A DNA stretch of 64,000 bases from Bordetella genomosp. 5 (GCF_002261475.1 NZ_NEVN01000013.1:248001-312000), one strand, 5' to 3'. Counted from the first letter of the stretch, positions 9,605-18,283 are shown. Program-made: numbers and translations. Notes: generated from the sequence alone by a model not told the origin.

Positions 9605-10968
9605 GCGGCCCCCAGGATGGCCTGACCCTCTCCGCGCCCGCCGAGTCCACGCAACCGCCCCGCCTGTCGGTGCTCGACGCCGTCGCCGTGCTGGTCGGCG
9701 TGGTGGTCGGCATCGGCATCTTCGGCTTTCCGCCGCTGGTGGCTCAGCACGCGTCGTCGGAATTCGTCTATCTGGCATTGTGGGCCGCGGGCGGATTCGT
9801 CATGCTGATCGGCGCGCTCTGCTACGCCGAACTGGGCGCGTCCTATCCGGGCGCCGGCGGCGAGTATCTGTACCTCACGCGCGCCTGGGGCGCGCGCGCC
9901 GGGCTGCTGTTCGCCTGGGCGCGCTGCACCGTGATCCAGACCGGCGCGATCGCCGTGGTGGCCTTCATCTACGGCGAATATGCGCAGCAATTGCTGCCCC
10001 TCGGCCCCTACGGCGTGGCGCTGCACGCGGCCCTATCGGTGGTGGCGCTGACCGCGCTCAACATCGCGGGCACGCAGCCATCCAAGCGTCTGCAGTGGGT
10101 GTTCACGATCCTCACGCTCGCCGCGCTGGCGGCCGTGCTGCTGGCCGGCCTGACCGCCGCGCCGCAGACCGACGCCACCGCGATCGACATCGCGCCGCTG
10201 GCCGGCAACACCGCCGGTCTGCTCGGCATGGGCATGGTGTTCGTGCTGCTCACCTATGGCGGCTGGAACGAGGCCGCGTACCTGAGCGGCGAGCTGCGCG
10301 ATCCGGGGCGCAACATGAGCCGCGTGCTGCTCGCCGGCACGGTCGTGGTGACCGTCGCGTACCTGCTGATCAATCTGGCGCTGTTGCAGATCTTCGGCCT
10401 GCAGGGGCTGCGCGACACCAACGCCGTGGGCGCCGCGGTCATGCAGCTCGCGGCCGGCCCCTACGCCGCAGCTTCGCTCAGCATGCTGATCTGCGCGACG
10501 GCGTTGAGCACCATCAACGGCACGATCCTCACCGGCGCGCGCCTGTACTACGCGCTCGGCCGCGACGTGCCGCGCCTGCGCGGTCTGGCGGGCTGGAGCG
10601 CGCGCGGGCACGCCCCCGTGAACGCGCTGCTGGCCCAGGGCGGCATCACGCTGGTGCTGGTGCTGATCGGCGCCTTCAGCGCCAACAGCGTGCAGACCCT
10701 CGTGGCCTACACGGCGCCGGTGTTCTGGCTGTTCATGATGCTGGTGGCCGCGTCGGTATGGCGTCTGCGCCAGCTCGACCCCGACCGGCCGCGGCCTTTC
10801 CGCGTGCCGGCCTACCCGCTCACGCCCGCCCTGCTGGCCTTGGCGTGCGCGGGCCTGGTCTATTCGAGCTCGGTGTATGCGGGCCTGGGCGCGCTGCTCG
10901 GGATCGCGGTGCTGATCGCGGGCATACCGCTGTTGCGCATGCTGCGGCCGGCTCAGGCGCAGGGGTAG
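9601..10968 (+). CDS. APC family amino acid permease
   Basis: A 455-residue inner-membrane transporter with about twelve hydrophobic helices. The first helix has the unwound Gly motif of the amino acid/polyamine/organocation family (VVVGIGIFGFPP), and later segments such as LCYAELGASYPGAGGEYLYL and TYGGWNEAAYLSGELRDPGRN are standard APC signatures. It probably takes up an amino acid or amine by cation symport; the substrate is unknown. I chose the ATG at 9601, which overlaps the preceding stop, over a TTG 24 bases upstream. Its 3' end overlaps the convergent DapA-family gene by 16 bases. Confidence 0.88.
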   Translation: MSGPQDGLTLSAPAESTQPPRLSVLDAVAVLVGVVVGIGIFGFPPLVAQHASSEFVYLALWAAGGFVMLIGALCYAELGASYPGAGGEYLYLTRAWGARAGLLFAWARCTVIQTGAIAVVAFIYGEYAQQLLPLGPYGVALHAALSVVALTALNIAGTQPSKRLQWVFTILTLAALAAVLLAGLTAAPQTDATAIDIAPLAGNTAGLLGMGMVFVLLTYGGWNEAAYLSGELRDPGRNMSRVLLAGTVVVTVAYLLINLALLQIFGLQGLRDTNAVGAAVMQLAAGPYAAASLSMLICATALSTINGTILTGARLYYALGRDVPRLRGLAGWSARGHAPVNALLAQGGITLVLVLIGAFSANSVQTLVAYTAPVFWLFMMLVAASVWRLRQLDPDRPRPFRVPAYPLTPALLALACAGLVYSSSVYAGLGALLGIAVLIAGIPLLRMLRPAQAQG

Positions 10969-11936
10969 CGACGGTCGAGCTCGGCCACGGCCGCGTCGAG
11001 CTGGTCCACCAGCGCGGCGCCGGCCGCGGCCATCGGCGCCCGCACCTGCGCGCGGATCATGCCCTGGCGCGCGAGCAGGCCCTTCACCGGGCCCGGATTG
11101 GGCTCGGCGAACAGCAGCTTCATGATGGGCGCCAGCGCGTGGAACAGCTGACGCGCCAGCGCCACCTGCTGCGCCTGCATGGCCTGGTACAGCGCCACGA
11201 ACAGATCCGGCCGCACGTGCGCCGAGGCTGCGATCAGGCCGCTGCCGCCCAGGGCCAGCGTGCCCAACACATTCAGGTCTTCGCCGGCCAGCACCTGCAG
11301 GCCGCCGTGCGCGATCAGCGCCTGTGTCTTCTCCACCGAGCCGCCGCAATCCTTGATCGCGCGGATGTTGGGATGATCGGCCAGCCGCAGCAGCGTGGCC
11401 GTATCGATCTGCGCGCCGGTGCGATACGGAATGTCGTAGAGCAGCAGCGCGGCGGGCGAGGCCTCGGCCAGGGCCTCGAAATAACTCAGCAGACCGGCCT
11501 GGCTCGGGCGCACGTAATACGGCGCCGGCGCGAGCAGGCCGGCCAGCGGCCGCGTCGCGAACACGGCCAGGCGGCGCAGCACGTCGCGCTGATGATTGCC
11601 GGCCAGCCCCATCACCACGGGCATCGCGCCCGCCTCGTCCAGCACGGTGTCCAGCGTGGTGAGCTGCTCGTACTCGTCCATGGCCGCGGCTTCGCCGGTG
11701 CTGCCGCACACGACCAGGCCGTCGACGCCGGCGCGCCGATAGTGGCGCACCAGGCGGCGCAGCGCGGCGAGGTCCGGTCCTTCGTCATTGAACGGGGTGA
11801 CCAGCGGCACCCACACGCCGTGGAACGACGCGGGCGCGCTGGCCGGAAGCGCGGCGCGCGCGGCGGCCGTCGCGGCCTCGTCGAGAATGGATTGGGCCGT
11901 GGCGCCGGCGGCGGCGGAAAGCGTTGCGATCGACAT
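10953..11936 (-). CDS. dihydrodipicolinate synthase (DapA) family aldolase
   Basis: A 327-residue TIM-barrel aldolase. Residues 1-35 are an Ala-rich extension not found in typical DapA (about 290 residues). The core has VCGSTGE, the catalytic Tyr167 in YDIPYRTG and the Schiff-base Lys195 in IRAIKD; the Tyr-Lys spacing of 28 matches E. coli DapA (Y133, K161). Arg172 corresponds to the DapA Arg138 that binds the substrate carboxylate, which favours a true DapA reaction, but related lyases share this pattern. The ATG at 11936 has an AGGAG six bases upstream. A 31-codon leader frame and alternative hairpins precede it. Confidence 0.82.
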   Translation of the reverse strand: MSIATLSAAAGATAQSILDEAATAAARAALPASAPASFHGVWVPLVTPFNDEGPDLAALRRLVRHYRRAGVDGLVVCGSTGEAAAMDEYEQLTTLDTVLDEAGAMPVVMGLAGNHQRDVLRRLAVFATRPLAGLLAPAPYYVRPSQAGLLSYFEALAEASPAALLLYDIPYRTGAQIDTATLLRLADHPNIRAIKDCGGSVEKTQALIAHGGLQVLAGEDLNVLGTLALGGSGLIAASAHVRPDLFVALYQAMQAQQVALARQLFHALAPIMKLLFAEPNPGPVKGLLARQGMIRAQVRAPMAAAGAALVDQLDAAVAELDRRYPCA

Positions 11937-12032
11937 GAGCACTCCTTCGGTGCGGACCGTAATGGTGACCGTGCAGATACGCGAAGGGGTGTAGAGAAAG
12001 GGAATGCGCGTGTGAGCGCAGCCGGTTTCGCC

Positions 12033-12092
12033 GCTGTTCCGTCGCCCATCTGACGGAACAGCAAGCTCCGGTCAGATGAGCTGCTGTTTTTT
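12033..12092. promoter_or_regulatory. alternative hairpins in the leader of the DapA-family gene
   Basis: Bases 12033-12043 and 12052-12062 form a perfect 11-bp inverted repeat with an 8-base loop. Bases 12057-12068 can instead pair with 12078-12088, with one bulged base, so the two hairpins exclude each other. On the plus strand the second hairpin is followed by a run of T at 12087-12092. On the minus strand the second hairpin includes the last codons and stop of the small leader frame. The layout resembles an attenuator, but no U-tract follows the 12033-12062 hairpin on the minus strand. Confidence 0.45.
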
Positions 12093-12167
12093 GGATTTCA
12101 GGCCGGCACGCGACGACACCGCACCGAAGGCGCGGGAGAGGTCTGCGTGGGAAAAGGCCTGGTTCAT
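12072..12167 (-). CDS. possible 31-residue leader peptide
   Basis: A 31-codon frame from ATG 12167 to TGA 12072, lying between msrC and the DapA-family gene on the same strand. The peptide begins MNQAFSHADLSR and ends GLKSKKQQLI. All three lysines are in the last ten residues and all use AAA, which is not the preferred codon in this G+C-rich window. Its last codons lie inside one of two mutually exclusive hairpins. No good ribosome binding site is visible. It may be a regulatory leader, a short independent protein, or chance. Confidence 0.35.
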   Translation of the reverse strand: MNQAFSHADLSRAFGAVSSRAGLKSKKQQLI

Positions 12168-12232
12168 GAAAACAGTATCGGGATAAAAGAGGATCGCCGA
12201 GCCGGCATTCTGCCGCGCCCCGCGCGCGCCTG

Positions 12233-12730
12233 TCAACGCGGCGGCGCGTTGAGGCTCTCCGTGAAGATCCGGCAGAGCGCTTCCATGCCGGCGCGGTCTT
12301 CGTCGTCGAAGCGGCCGGGGGTCGGGCTGTCGACATCCCACACGCCGAGCAGCGCGCCGTTGCGTTCGAGCGGCACCACGATCTCGGAGCGCGAGGCCGC
12401 GTCGCACGCGATGTGGCCCGGGAACGCGTGCACGTCGGGCACCACCTGCGTCTCGCGCGAGCTGGCCGCCGCGCCGCACACGCCGCGCTCGAGCGCGATG
12501 CGCACGCACGCCGGTTTGCCCTGGAAGGGGCCGAGCACCAGCTCGCGGCCGTCGAACAGATAGAACCCGGCCCAGTTGATATCGGGCACCGCCTGCCACA
12601 CCAGGGCGCTGAAATTCGCGGCGTTGGCGATCAGGTCGTATTCGTCGGTGAGCAGGGCTTTCATCTGCGCGGCCAACTGGCGGTAGAGCTCGGGCTTGGA
12701 TTCGGCGGAGAACGTGGCGGCTTCGAACAT
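12233..12730 (-). CDS. msrC: free methionine-(R)-sulfoxide reductase (GAF domain)
   Basis: A 165-residue single GAF-domain protein. It reduces free methionine-R-sulfoxide in the cytoplasm. The three cysteines of the family are present as C75 (KPACVRI), C85 (GVCGAAA) and C109 (GHIACDAASRSEIV); their spacings of 10 and 24 residues are the same as Cys84, Cys94 and Cys118 of the E. coli enzyme. The N-terminus (SKPELYRQLAAQMKALL) and the ANFSALVWQ segment are also typical. I chose the ATG at 12730, where similarity begins. It is divergent from the aminotransferase gene, with a 146-base shared promoter region. Confidence 0.92.
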   Translation of the reverse strand: MFEAATFSAESKPELYRQLAAQMKALLTDEYDLIANAANFSALVWQAVPDINWAGFYLFDGRELVLGPFQGKPACVRIALERGVCGAAASSRETQVVPDVHAFPGHIACDAASRSEIVVPLERNGALLGVWDVDSPTPGRFDDEDRAGMEALCRIFTESLNAPPR

Positions 12731-12876
12731 CGTCTGGTTTCTACTTGTAACTGTACCGGCAAAAATCGGTGGGATTGATTTTAGGGGCGTTTCACGGGGC
12801 CGCGGCCGGGCGCGGGCCTTATGCAACAATTAGTTTTTACCGCAAGTGTCTATACCTCTCTTCGATACCCCCTGCC

Positions 12877-14076
12877 ATGGACAAGCCCTTCGAACCCGCG
12901 TGTTCGTTTTCCGAACGCGCCCAGCAACTCACCAGCTCCGCCATTCGCGAGATCCTGAAGGTCACCGAGCGGCCCGAGGTCATCTCGTTCGCCGGCGGCC
13001 TGCCCGCCCCCGGCGGCTTCCCGGTGGAAGTGGTACGCGCCGCGTTCGACAAGGTCCTGTCCACCAATGGCCGCGCCGCGCTGCAGTACGGCCCCACCGA
13101 AGGCTATGCACCGCTGCGCCAATGGGTGGCCGACGACCTGAACAAGGCCGGCGCCGACGTCACGGCCGACCAGATCCTGATCGTGTCGGGCTCGCAGCAG
13201 GCGCTGGATCTGCTCGGCAAGGTGCTGATCGACAAAGACAGCAAGGTGCTGGTCGAAGACCCCAGCTATCTGGGCGCGCTGCAATCGTTTTCGCTGTATC
13301 AGCCGCGCTTCGTGCCGGTGCCCACCGACGAGGGCGGTCTGATTCCCGAGGCGATCACGGCCGAGCTCGCCGCCGACGCGCGCTTCCTGTACGCGCTGCC
13401 CAATTTCCAGAACCCCACCGGCCGCACGCTGAACCTCGCACGCCGCGAAGCACTGGTGGCGCGCGCCGCCGAATTCGGCCTGCCCATCATCGAAGACGAC
13501 CCCTACGGCGAGCTGCGCTACGCCGGCGAGCCGCAGCCCGGCCTGCTGGCGCTGGGCAACCGGGTCGGCGCCACGGTGATCCGCCTCGGCACGTTCTCGA
13601 AGGTGCTGGCACCGGGCCTGCGCCTGGGCTACATCGCCGCGCCGCGCAACATCATCCACAAGCTGGTCCAGGCCAAGCAGGCCACCGATCTGCACACGCC
13701 CACCCTCACGCAGATGGCCGTCTACGAGATCGTGAAAGACGGCTTCCTCGACGAGCACCTGCCCAACGTGCGCGAGATCTATCGCAAGCAGGGTCGCGCC
13801 ATGCTCGACGCCATCGAGCAGGAGTTCCCCGCCACGGTGAGCTGGACCAAGCCCGAGGGCGGCATGTTCCTGTGGGTCACCCTGCCCGAGCACATCGACA
13901 GCGCCAAGCTGCTGGCCGCCGCGGTCGAACAAAACGTCGCCTTCGTGCCCGGCGGCCCGTTCTACGCCGGCTCGCCGCGTCACAACACGCTGCGCCTGTC
14001 GTTCGCCACCGTGCCCGAAGACAAGATCCGCGCGGGCATCGCGATCCTGGGCAAGCTGCTCAAGTCGTACGTCTGA
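12877..14076 (+). CDS. PLP-dependent class I/II aminotransferase
   Basis: A 399-residue fold-type I aminotransferase of the MocR/LysN-like branch, without the DNA-binding domain. Landmarks are FAGGLPAPGGFP near the N-terminus, LQYGPTEGYAPLR, the ISGSQQ-like LIVSGSQQALDL, YALPNFQNPTGRTL, IIEDDPYGELRY, and the PLP lysine K242 in LGTFSKVLAPGLRLGY. Such enzymes often act on 2-aminoadipate, aromatic or branched amino acids; the substrate is not fixed by sequence. I chose the ATG at 12877 (MDKPFEPACSFSERA), which is where family similarity begins. It stands alone, with a repeat-rich region after it. Confidence 0.9.
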   Translation: MDKPFEPACSFSERAQQLTSSAIREILKVTERPEVISFAGGLPAPGGFPVEVVRAAFDKVLSTNGRAALQYGPTEGYAPLRQWVADDLNKAGADVTADQILIVSGSQQALDLLGKVLIDKDSKVLVEDPSYLGALQSFSLYQPRFVPVPTDEGGLIPEAITAELAADARFLYALPNFQNPTGRTLNLARREALVARAAEFGLPIIEDDPYGELRYAGEPQPGLLALGNRVGATVIRLGTFSKVLAPGLRLGYIAAPRNIIHKLVQAKQATDLHTPTLTQMAVYEIVKDGFLDEHLPNVREIYRKQGRAMLDAIEQEFPATVSWTKPEGGMFLWVTLPEHIDSAKLLAAAVEQNVAFVPGGPFYAGSPRHNTLRLSFATVPEDKIRAGIAILGKLLKSYV

Positions 14077-14424
14077 TCGGCGCGCGAACGGACGCCGGGC
14101 TCATCCCGCGTCCGTTCGTCTCTGCGTTCGTCTCTGCGATCGTGTCTGCGATCTTGTCTGCGTTCGTGTTCGTGTTTGCGTTCGCCCGTGCGCGTTCGCG
14201 TAGCGTGCCTGCCGTGCGCTCTCTCGTAGCGCGCGCCTGCTAGTATTGAGCCTCTGGCCACGCCGGTCGCAGCCACGCGGACACTTCCGCGCCGGGGCGT
14301 CCCGCGTCGGCGAGGTTTCCCGCCCTGCGCCGGGCGCCCGAATCCCGCCGCGCCATCTCATCGCGTCCGCCTAGCCACAGGCTGCGGCCGCGCGCTTCGT
14401 TCCAACCGCCAACGCCTGCCTGCC
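14077..14424. other. gene-free region between the aminotransferase gene and ubiA
   Basis: About 350 bases without a credible gene. It holds a 12-bp tandem repeat near the start (14113-14172) and otherwise G/C-rich sequence leading to ubiA. I see no clear terminator for the aminotransferase gene and no strong sigma-70 promoter for ubiA. The short open frames here are Arg/Thr-rich products of the repeat. Confidence 0.6.
14113..14172 (+). repeat. 12-bp tandem repeat, five degenerate copies
   Basis: Five consecutive 12-base units: CGTTCGTCTCTG twice, then CGATCGTGTCTG, CGATCTTGTCTG and CGTTCGTGTTCG. A sixth, weaker unit may follow. The first two copies are identical. It lies 37 bases after the aminotransferase stop. 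Confidence 0.8.
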
Positions 14425-15345
14425 GTGAGCACGCCTCAATCCACCGCCCCCGATCTGAACGACATTGTTTTCGACGACTGGGTCGAACGTTGGCTGCCGC
14501 GCGCGTGGCGCCCCTACGCGCGCCTGTGCCGCCTCGATCGTCCGATCGGCACCTGGCTCACGCTGCTGCCCTGCATCGCCGCCCTGGTGCAGGCCTCCGG
14601 CGGCATGCCGGACCTGCGCCGCCTGATCGTGTTTTCGCTCGGCGCCCTGCTGATGCGCGGCATTGGTTGCACGGTCAACGATATGTGGGACCGCGATATC
14701 GATCGCCACGTCGAGCGCACGCGCTTCCGGCCGCTCACCAGCGGCCAGATCACCATGCGTCAGGCCGTCGTGTTCCTGATCGCGCAACTGCTGGTCTGTG
14801 CGTCGTTGCTGTTCTTCATCAACGAACTGAGCCGCTGGTGGGCGCTCGCCGTGCTGCCGTTCGTGTTCATCTATCCCTTCTGCAAGCGCGTCACGTACTG
14901 GCCGCAGGTCGTGCTGGGCATCTGCTTCAACTGGGGCATGCTGATGGCCTGGTCCGACACGCACAATGCCGTGCCGCTGGCGGCCATCGCGATGTGGTTC
15001 GGTGCCGTGCTGTGGCAGGTGGGCTACGACAGCATCTACGCCTACATCGACGTGCGCGACGACCGCAGCCTCGGCCTGCATTCCACCGCGATGCGATTCG
15101 GTGACCGGGGCAAGACCTGGATCGGGGGGTTTTACGTGGCCGCCGTGGCGCTGTGGGTCTGGGCCGGCTACGCCATGGGCCTGAGCTGGCCCTATCAGGT
15201 GGGCATGGCCGCCGTGGCCCTGCACCTGGCATGGCAGCTCAAGGAGTTCGACATCCGCCGGCCGGAGCGCGGCCTCGCGCTGTTCCGCGCCAACCTCTGG
15301 ACCGGCGTGCTGCTCATCGTCTCGGCCTTCGCCGGCACGCTGTGA
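14425..15345 (+). CDS. ubiA: 4-hydroxybenzoate polyprenyltransferase
   Basis: A 306-residue integral membrane prenyltransferase with about nine helices. It joins the polyprenyl chain to 4-hydroxybenzoate in ubiquinone synthesis. Both Asp-rich motifs are present: NDMWDRDIDRHVERTRFRPL after the second helix, and YAYIDVRDDRSLGLHST later, which bind the Mg-diphosphate. The LDRPIGTWLTLLPC start of the core is also typical. The likely start is a GTG at 14425; the 46 residues before the core are somewhat longer than in E. coli UbiA. A strong terminator follows the gene after about 110 bases. Confidence 0.94.
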   Translation: MSTPQSTAPDLNDIVFDDWVERWLPRAWRPYARLCRLDRPIGTWLTLLPCIAALVQASGGMPDLRRLIVFSLGALLMRGIGCTVNDMWDRDIDRHVERTRFRPLTSGQITMRQAVVFLIAQLLVCASLLFFINELSRWWALAVLPFVFIYPFCKRVTYWPQVVLGICFNWGMLMAWSDTHNAVPLAAIAMWFGAVLWQVGYDSIYAYIDVRDDRSLGLHSTAMRFGDRGKTWIGGFYVAAVALWVWAGYAMGLSWPYQVGMAAVALHLAWQLKEFDIRRPERGLALFRANLWTGVLLIVSAFAGTL

Positions 15346-15371
15346 GCGCCACGATGCCCGCCACGCCGCTG

Positions 15372-15423
15372 ACACCGATCGGCTGACCCGCCCGCGAGGC
15401 CAACACCGATCGGCTGACCCGCC
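15372..15423 (+). repeat. 21-bp direct repeat between ubiA and its terminator
   Basis: The 21-base sequence beginning ACACCGATCGGCTGACCC occurs at 15372-15392 and again, identical, at 15403-15423, giving a 31-base period. It lies just after ubiA and before the terminator hairpin. It looks like a recent local duplication. Confidence 0.8.
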
Positions 15424-15454
15424 GCGCGACACTCCCGCCGGGGAGCCCGACGAG

Positions 15455-15479
15455 AAAACCGCCTTCGAGGCGGTTTTTT
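15455..15479 (+). terminator. Rho-independent terminator after ubiA
   Basis: A 10-bp stem, AAAACCGCCT pairing with AGGCGGTTTT around a tiny TCG loop, followed by more T. The A-run before and T-run after make it suitable in both directions. Confidence 0.88.
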
Positions 15480-15712
15480 CATTCCTGGGTATACCGGCTC
15501 TTGCCCCCATGGATGGAGGCAATATCCCCACAGGTGGGATAGTTAACCGATGTAACCAGCCATTCTTCACACGGATGGAATAATGTTTTCTGGAAATACG
15601 GGTTTATCCGGGGGGTCTGAAAGTCCAGAATGTCTTCAACGGGAAACAAACACGAACACGACGGATAGGCCGCCGAGTCCGAACCCTTGTGTAGGACCCC
15701 TGGAGAATAATC

Positions 15713-16099
15713 ATGAAGACCCTTGCTACCGCAGTTGTACTGTCGATGTCCCTGATGGCTGGCGCCCAAGCCGCCGACCTCAGCCAAGAACCCACCCGCG
15801 CCCAGGTTCAAGCCGAACTGGCTCAAGCCAAGGCGCAAGGCCAATACACCTTTGGCGAAGAAGCCTACCCCGCCGCGCTGCCCCAGACCCAGGCGCTGAG
15901 CTCGCAAGACGTGGCGCAGCAACTGGCGCAAGCCAAGGCAGAAGGCGAAGTGACCTTCGGCAATCTGGACTACCCGCCCCAAGCAGCCGTGAGCGGTCCG
16001 ACCGAAACGCGCGCTCAGGTGAAGGCCGATCTGGCCCAGGCCAAGGCTGACGGCACCGTCACCTTCGGCAACCTGGACTACCCGCCCCAAGCAAGCTGA
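15713..16099 (+). CDS. DUF4148 domain protein, exported
   Basis: A 128-residue small secreted protein. A signal peptide covers residues 1-20 (MKTLATAVVLSMSLMAGAQA, cut before ADLS). The mature part has three copies of a DUF4148-type unit with the pattern QV-(5)-L-QAKA-G-TFG-YP: around residues 29-52, 63-87 and 97-122. DUF4148 proteins are frequent in Burkholderiales, often as multigene families, and their function is unknown. A GGAG lies seven bases before the ATG. It is a single-gene unit, with a terminator on each side. Confidence 0.88.
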   Translation: MKTLATAVVLSMSLMAGAQAADLSQEPTRAQVQAELAQAKAQGQYTFGEEAYPAALPQTQALSSQDVAQQLAQAKAEGEVTFGNLDYPPQAAVSGPTETRAQVKADLAQAKADGTVTFGNLDYPPQAS

Positions 16100-16148
16100 T
16101 CCGGTTCACACCGGCACCGGGTATCGGCCCCCGTTCCGATCCCGTAAG

Positions 16149-16189
16149 AAGCCCGCCTCGCACGGCCCCTCACGGCCCGCGGCGGGCTT
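16149..16189 (+). terminator. hairpin after the DUF4148 gene
   Basis: AAGCCCGCC at 16149-16157 pairs perfectly with GGCGGGCTT at 16181-16189 around a 23-base loop that itself contains short GGCC/CCGTG complementarity. There is no long T-run. It is probably a transcription terminator. Confidence 0.5.
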
Positions 16190-16394
16190 CGACCTTTGGC
16201 GGCGCGAATCGGCGGACCGCCACTAGTGAATCTCCGTCGGCCAACCGCAGACGGCCAAAACGTACATTTCGGCGGAATAGGTAGTCATATCGTCGGCCAT
16301 TCGGCGACTTATCGTCGTTTTACCGGCTACGTTTCGACAGCCCTCGCCGCTAGCATGGTGCAGCCCCTCAACCCCACTCTGTTGGAGCCGTGCC

Positions 16395-17495
16395 ATGTCC
16401 TCTACCCCGATCACCATCCTCGGCGCCGGCAAGATCGGCTTTGCCATTGCACTGCTTCTGCACCGCACCGGTGACTTTCACGTGCGGGTCGCCGATCAGG
16501 ATCCCGCTCGCCTGGACGCGGTGGCCGCGCTCGGCTGCGACACCGTGCAGGTGCGCGGCGATGCCGGCATGCGCGAGGCCATTGCCGGCCAGTACGCGGT
16601 GCTCAATGCCCTGCCCTTTCATTGCGCCGTGAGCGTGGCCGGCCTCGCCGCGGAGGCGGGCGTGCATTACTTCGATCTCACCGAGGACGTGGCCAGCACG
16701 CGCGCCGTGGCCGCGCTGGCGTCCGAGGCCCGCACCGTGCTGATGCCGCAATGCGGGCTGGCGCCGGGATTCATCGGCGTGGTCGGTCACGACCTCGCCC
16801 GCCGCTTCGAACAGGTGCTCGATCTGCGCATGCGCGTGGGCGCCTTGCCGCGCTATCCCTCCAATGCGCTGCGCTACAACCTCACCTGGAGCACCGAGGG
16901 TCTCATCAACGAGTACTGCAATCCCTGCGAGGCGCTCGTCGACGGCGAGCTGCAACGCGTGGCGCCGCTCGAAGGCTACGAGACCTTCACGCTGGACGGC
17001 GTCGAGTACGAGGCCTTCAACACCTCGGGCGGCCTGGGCACCCTGCCGCACACGCTGGCCGGCCGCGCCCGCAACGTCGACTACAAATCGGTGCGATACC
17101 CCGGCCATTGCGACATCATCAAGCTGCTGCTCAACGATCTGCGCCTGCGTGAACGCCGCGATCTGCTGCAGGAGATCCTGGAATCGGCGATCCCGTCGAC
17201 CGAGCAGGACGTGATCGTGATCCTCGCGAGCGCCAGCGGCTACCGGGCGCGCCGCCTGGTGCAGGAGTCGTTCGTGGCGCACATCCACGGCGCCGAGGTC
17301 GACGGCCATTTCCTGAGCGCGATCCAGCTGACCACGGCAGCGGGCATCTGCGCCGCGCTCGATCTCGTGCATGGTGGCCGGCTGCCGCAGCAGGGCTTCG
17401 TCGGCCAGGAGCGCATCGCGCTCGCCGACCTGCTCGCCAACCGCCACGGCCGCGTCTATGCCGGCCGCGCGGTGGCCGACATGGCGACGCTCTAG
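16395..17495 (+). CDS. saccharopine dehydrogenase family protein
   Basis: A 366-residue NAD(P)-binding oxidoreductase. The Rossmann motif is at the N-terminus (ITILGAGKIGFAIALLL), followed by VLNALPFHCAVSVAGLAAEAGVHYFDLTED and MPQCGLAPGF, both typical of the saccharopine dehydrogenase and lysine 6-dehydrogenase group. The C-terminal half carries the FNTSGGLGTLP and KSVRYPGHCD elements of that group. The substrate is not certain; a role in lysine or 2-aminoadipate metabolism is plausible. It converges on the FadR-type regulator gene with a seven-base gap. Two copies of CGTCGGCCA lie upstream, at 16235 and 16291. Confidence 0.87.
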   Translation: MSSTPITILGAGKIGFAIALLLHRTGDFHVRVADQDPARLDAVAALGCDTVQVRGDAGMREAIAGQYAVLNALPFHCAVSVAGLAAEAGVHYFDLTEDVASTRAVAALASEARTVLMPQCGLAPGFIGVVGHDLARRFEQVLDLRMRVGALPRYPSNALRYNLTWSTEGLINEYCNPCEALVDGELQRVAPLEGYETFTLDGVEYEAFNTSGGLGTLPHTLAGRARNVDYKSVRYPGHCDIIKLLLNDLRLRERRDLLQEILESAIPSTEQDVIVILASASGYRARRLVQESFVAHIHGAEVDGHFLSAIQLTTAAGICAALDLVHGGRLPQQGFVGQERIALADLLANRHGRVYAGRAVADMATL

Positions 17496-17502
17496 TCCGC
17501 GA

Positions 17503-18267
17503 TCAGGCCCAGCCTTCGAGCCGCAGCGTCGCCCGCACCAGACGCTGCTCTTCCTGCTCGATCTCGCTCAGGCTGCGCCGCACGCTGTCGACATGGTCGG
17601 TGGCGGCGCGGTGCGCCTCGTCGGGCTGGCGTTCGGTCACCGCGCGAAAGAGCCGCGCATGCTGCAGATCGATCTGCTGCTTGTGCGGCTCGCGGTGATA
17701 GAGATTGTTGACGCACGCATAGACAGAGCCCAGCAGCAGATCCGTGAGCGACTGCAGCGTGTGCACCAGCACCGCATTGTGCGAGGCCTCGCAGATCGCC
17801 AGATGAAACGCGTGATCGTGATTCGCATGCGTGGCCACGTCGGCCCCGGTCTCGTGCGCCGCCATCATCGCCTCGTAGCGGCGGCGGATCATGATGAAGT
17901 CGGCCTGCGTGCCGCGGATCGCGGCCAAGCGTGCCGACTCGCCTTCGAGCAGCGAGCGCACTTCGAGCAGGTCGTAGAGGGTGCGGGGCTGCGAGTGAAA
18001 CAGATGCACCAGCGGGCCCGCATCGATCTGCGACATGCGCGCCACGAACGAACCGCGACCCTGCTCGGTATGGATGATCTGGCGCGCGCGCAGCAACTGC
18101 AGCCCCTCGCGCAGGGCACTGCGCGACACCTTGAGCTTCTCGGTGAGCCGCCGTTCCGAGGGCAGCGGCTGGCCCGCCTTGAGCACGCCATCGAGGATCA
18201 GGCGCTCGATGCGCTCGGCCACGGCCTGGGCCACTTGCGGCCGCTGGCCCGCGTCTGGGGTATCCAT
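17503..18267 (-). CDS. FadR-subfamily GntR transcriptional regulator
   Basis: A 254-residue regulator. Residues 10-80 form the winged helix of the GntR family (VAERIERLILDGVLKAGQPLPSERRLTEKLKVSRSALREGLQLL), and the rest is an all-helical FCD ligand-binding domain with the metal-site residues in NHDHAFHLAICEASHN and a later EHARLF-like HARLF and DHVDSVRRSL. It resembles GlcC and PdhR. It is divergent from malate synthase G, and two TGGT-ACCA palindromes lie between the genes, so it probably controls glcB and itself in response to glycolate or glyoxylate. I chose the ATG at 18267; an earlier start would place codons over the nearest palindrome. Confidence 0.9.
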   Translation of the reverse strand: MDTPDAGQRPQVAQAVAERIERLILDGVLKAGQPLPSERRLTEKLKVSRSALREGLQLLRARQIIHTEQGRGSFVARMSQIDAGPLVHLFHSQPRTLYDLLEVRSLLEGESARLAAIRGTQADFIMIRRRYEAMMAAHETGADVATHANHDHAFHLAICEASHNAVLVHTLQSLTDLLLGSVYACVNNLYHREPHKQQIDLQHARLFRAVTERQPDEAHRAATDHVDSVRRSLSEIEQEEQRLVRATLRLEGWA

Positions 18268-18283
18268 AGTTCTCCGCACCAAC

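Noticed and set aside
12057-12092. A plus-strand Rho-independent terminator
   Set aside because: The hairpin and T-run look right on the plus strand, but no plus-strand gene ends here, so I treat it as part of the minus-strand leader structure.
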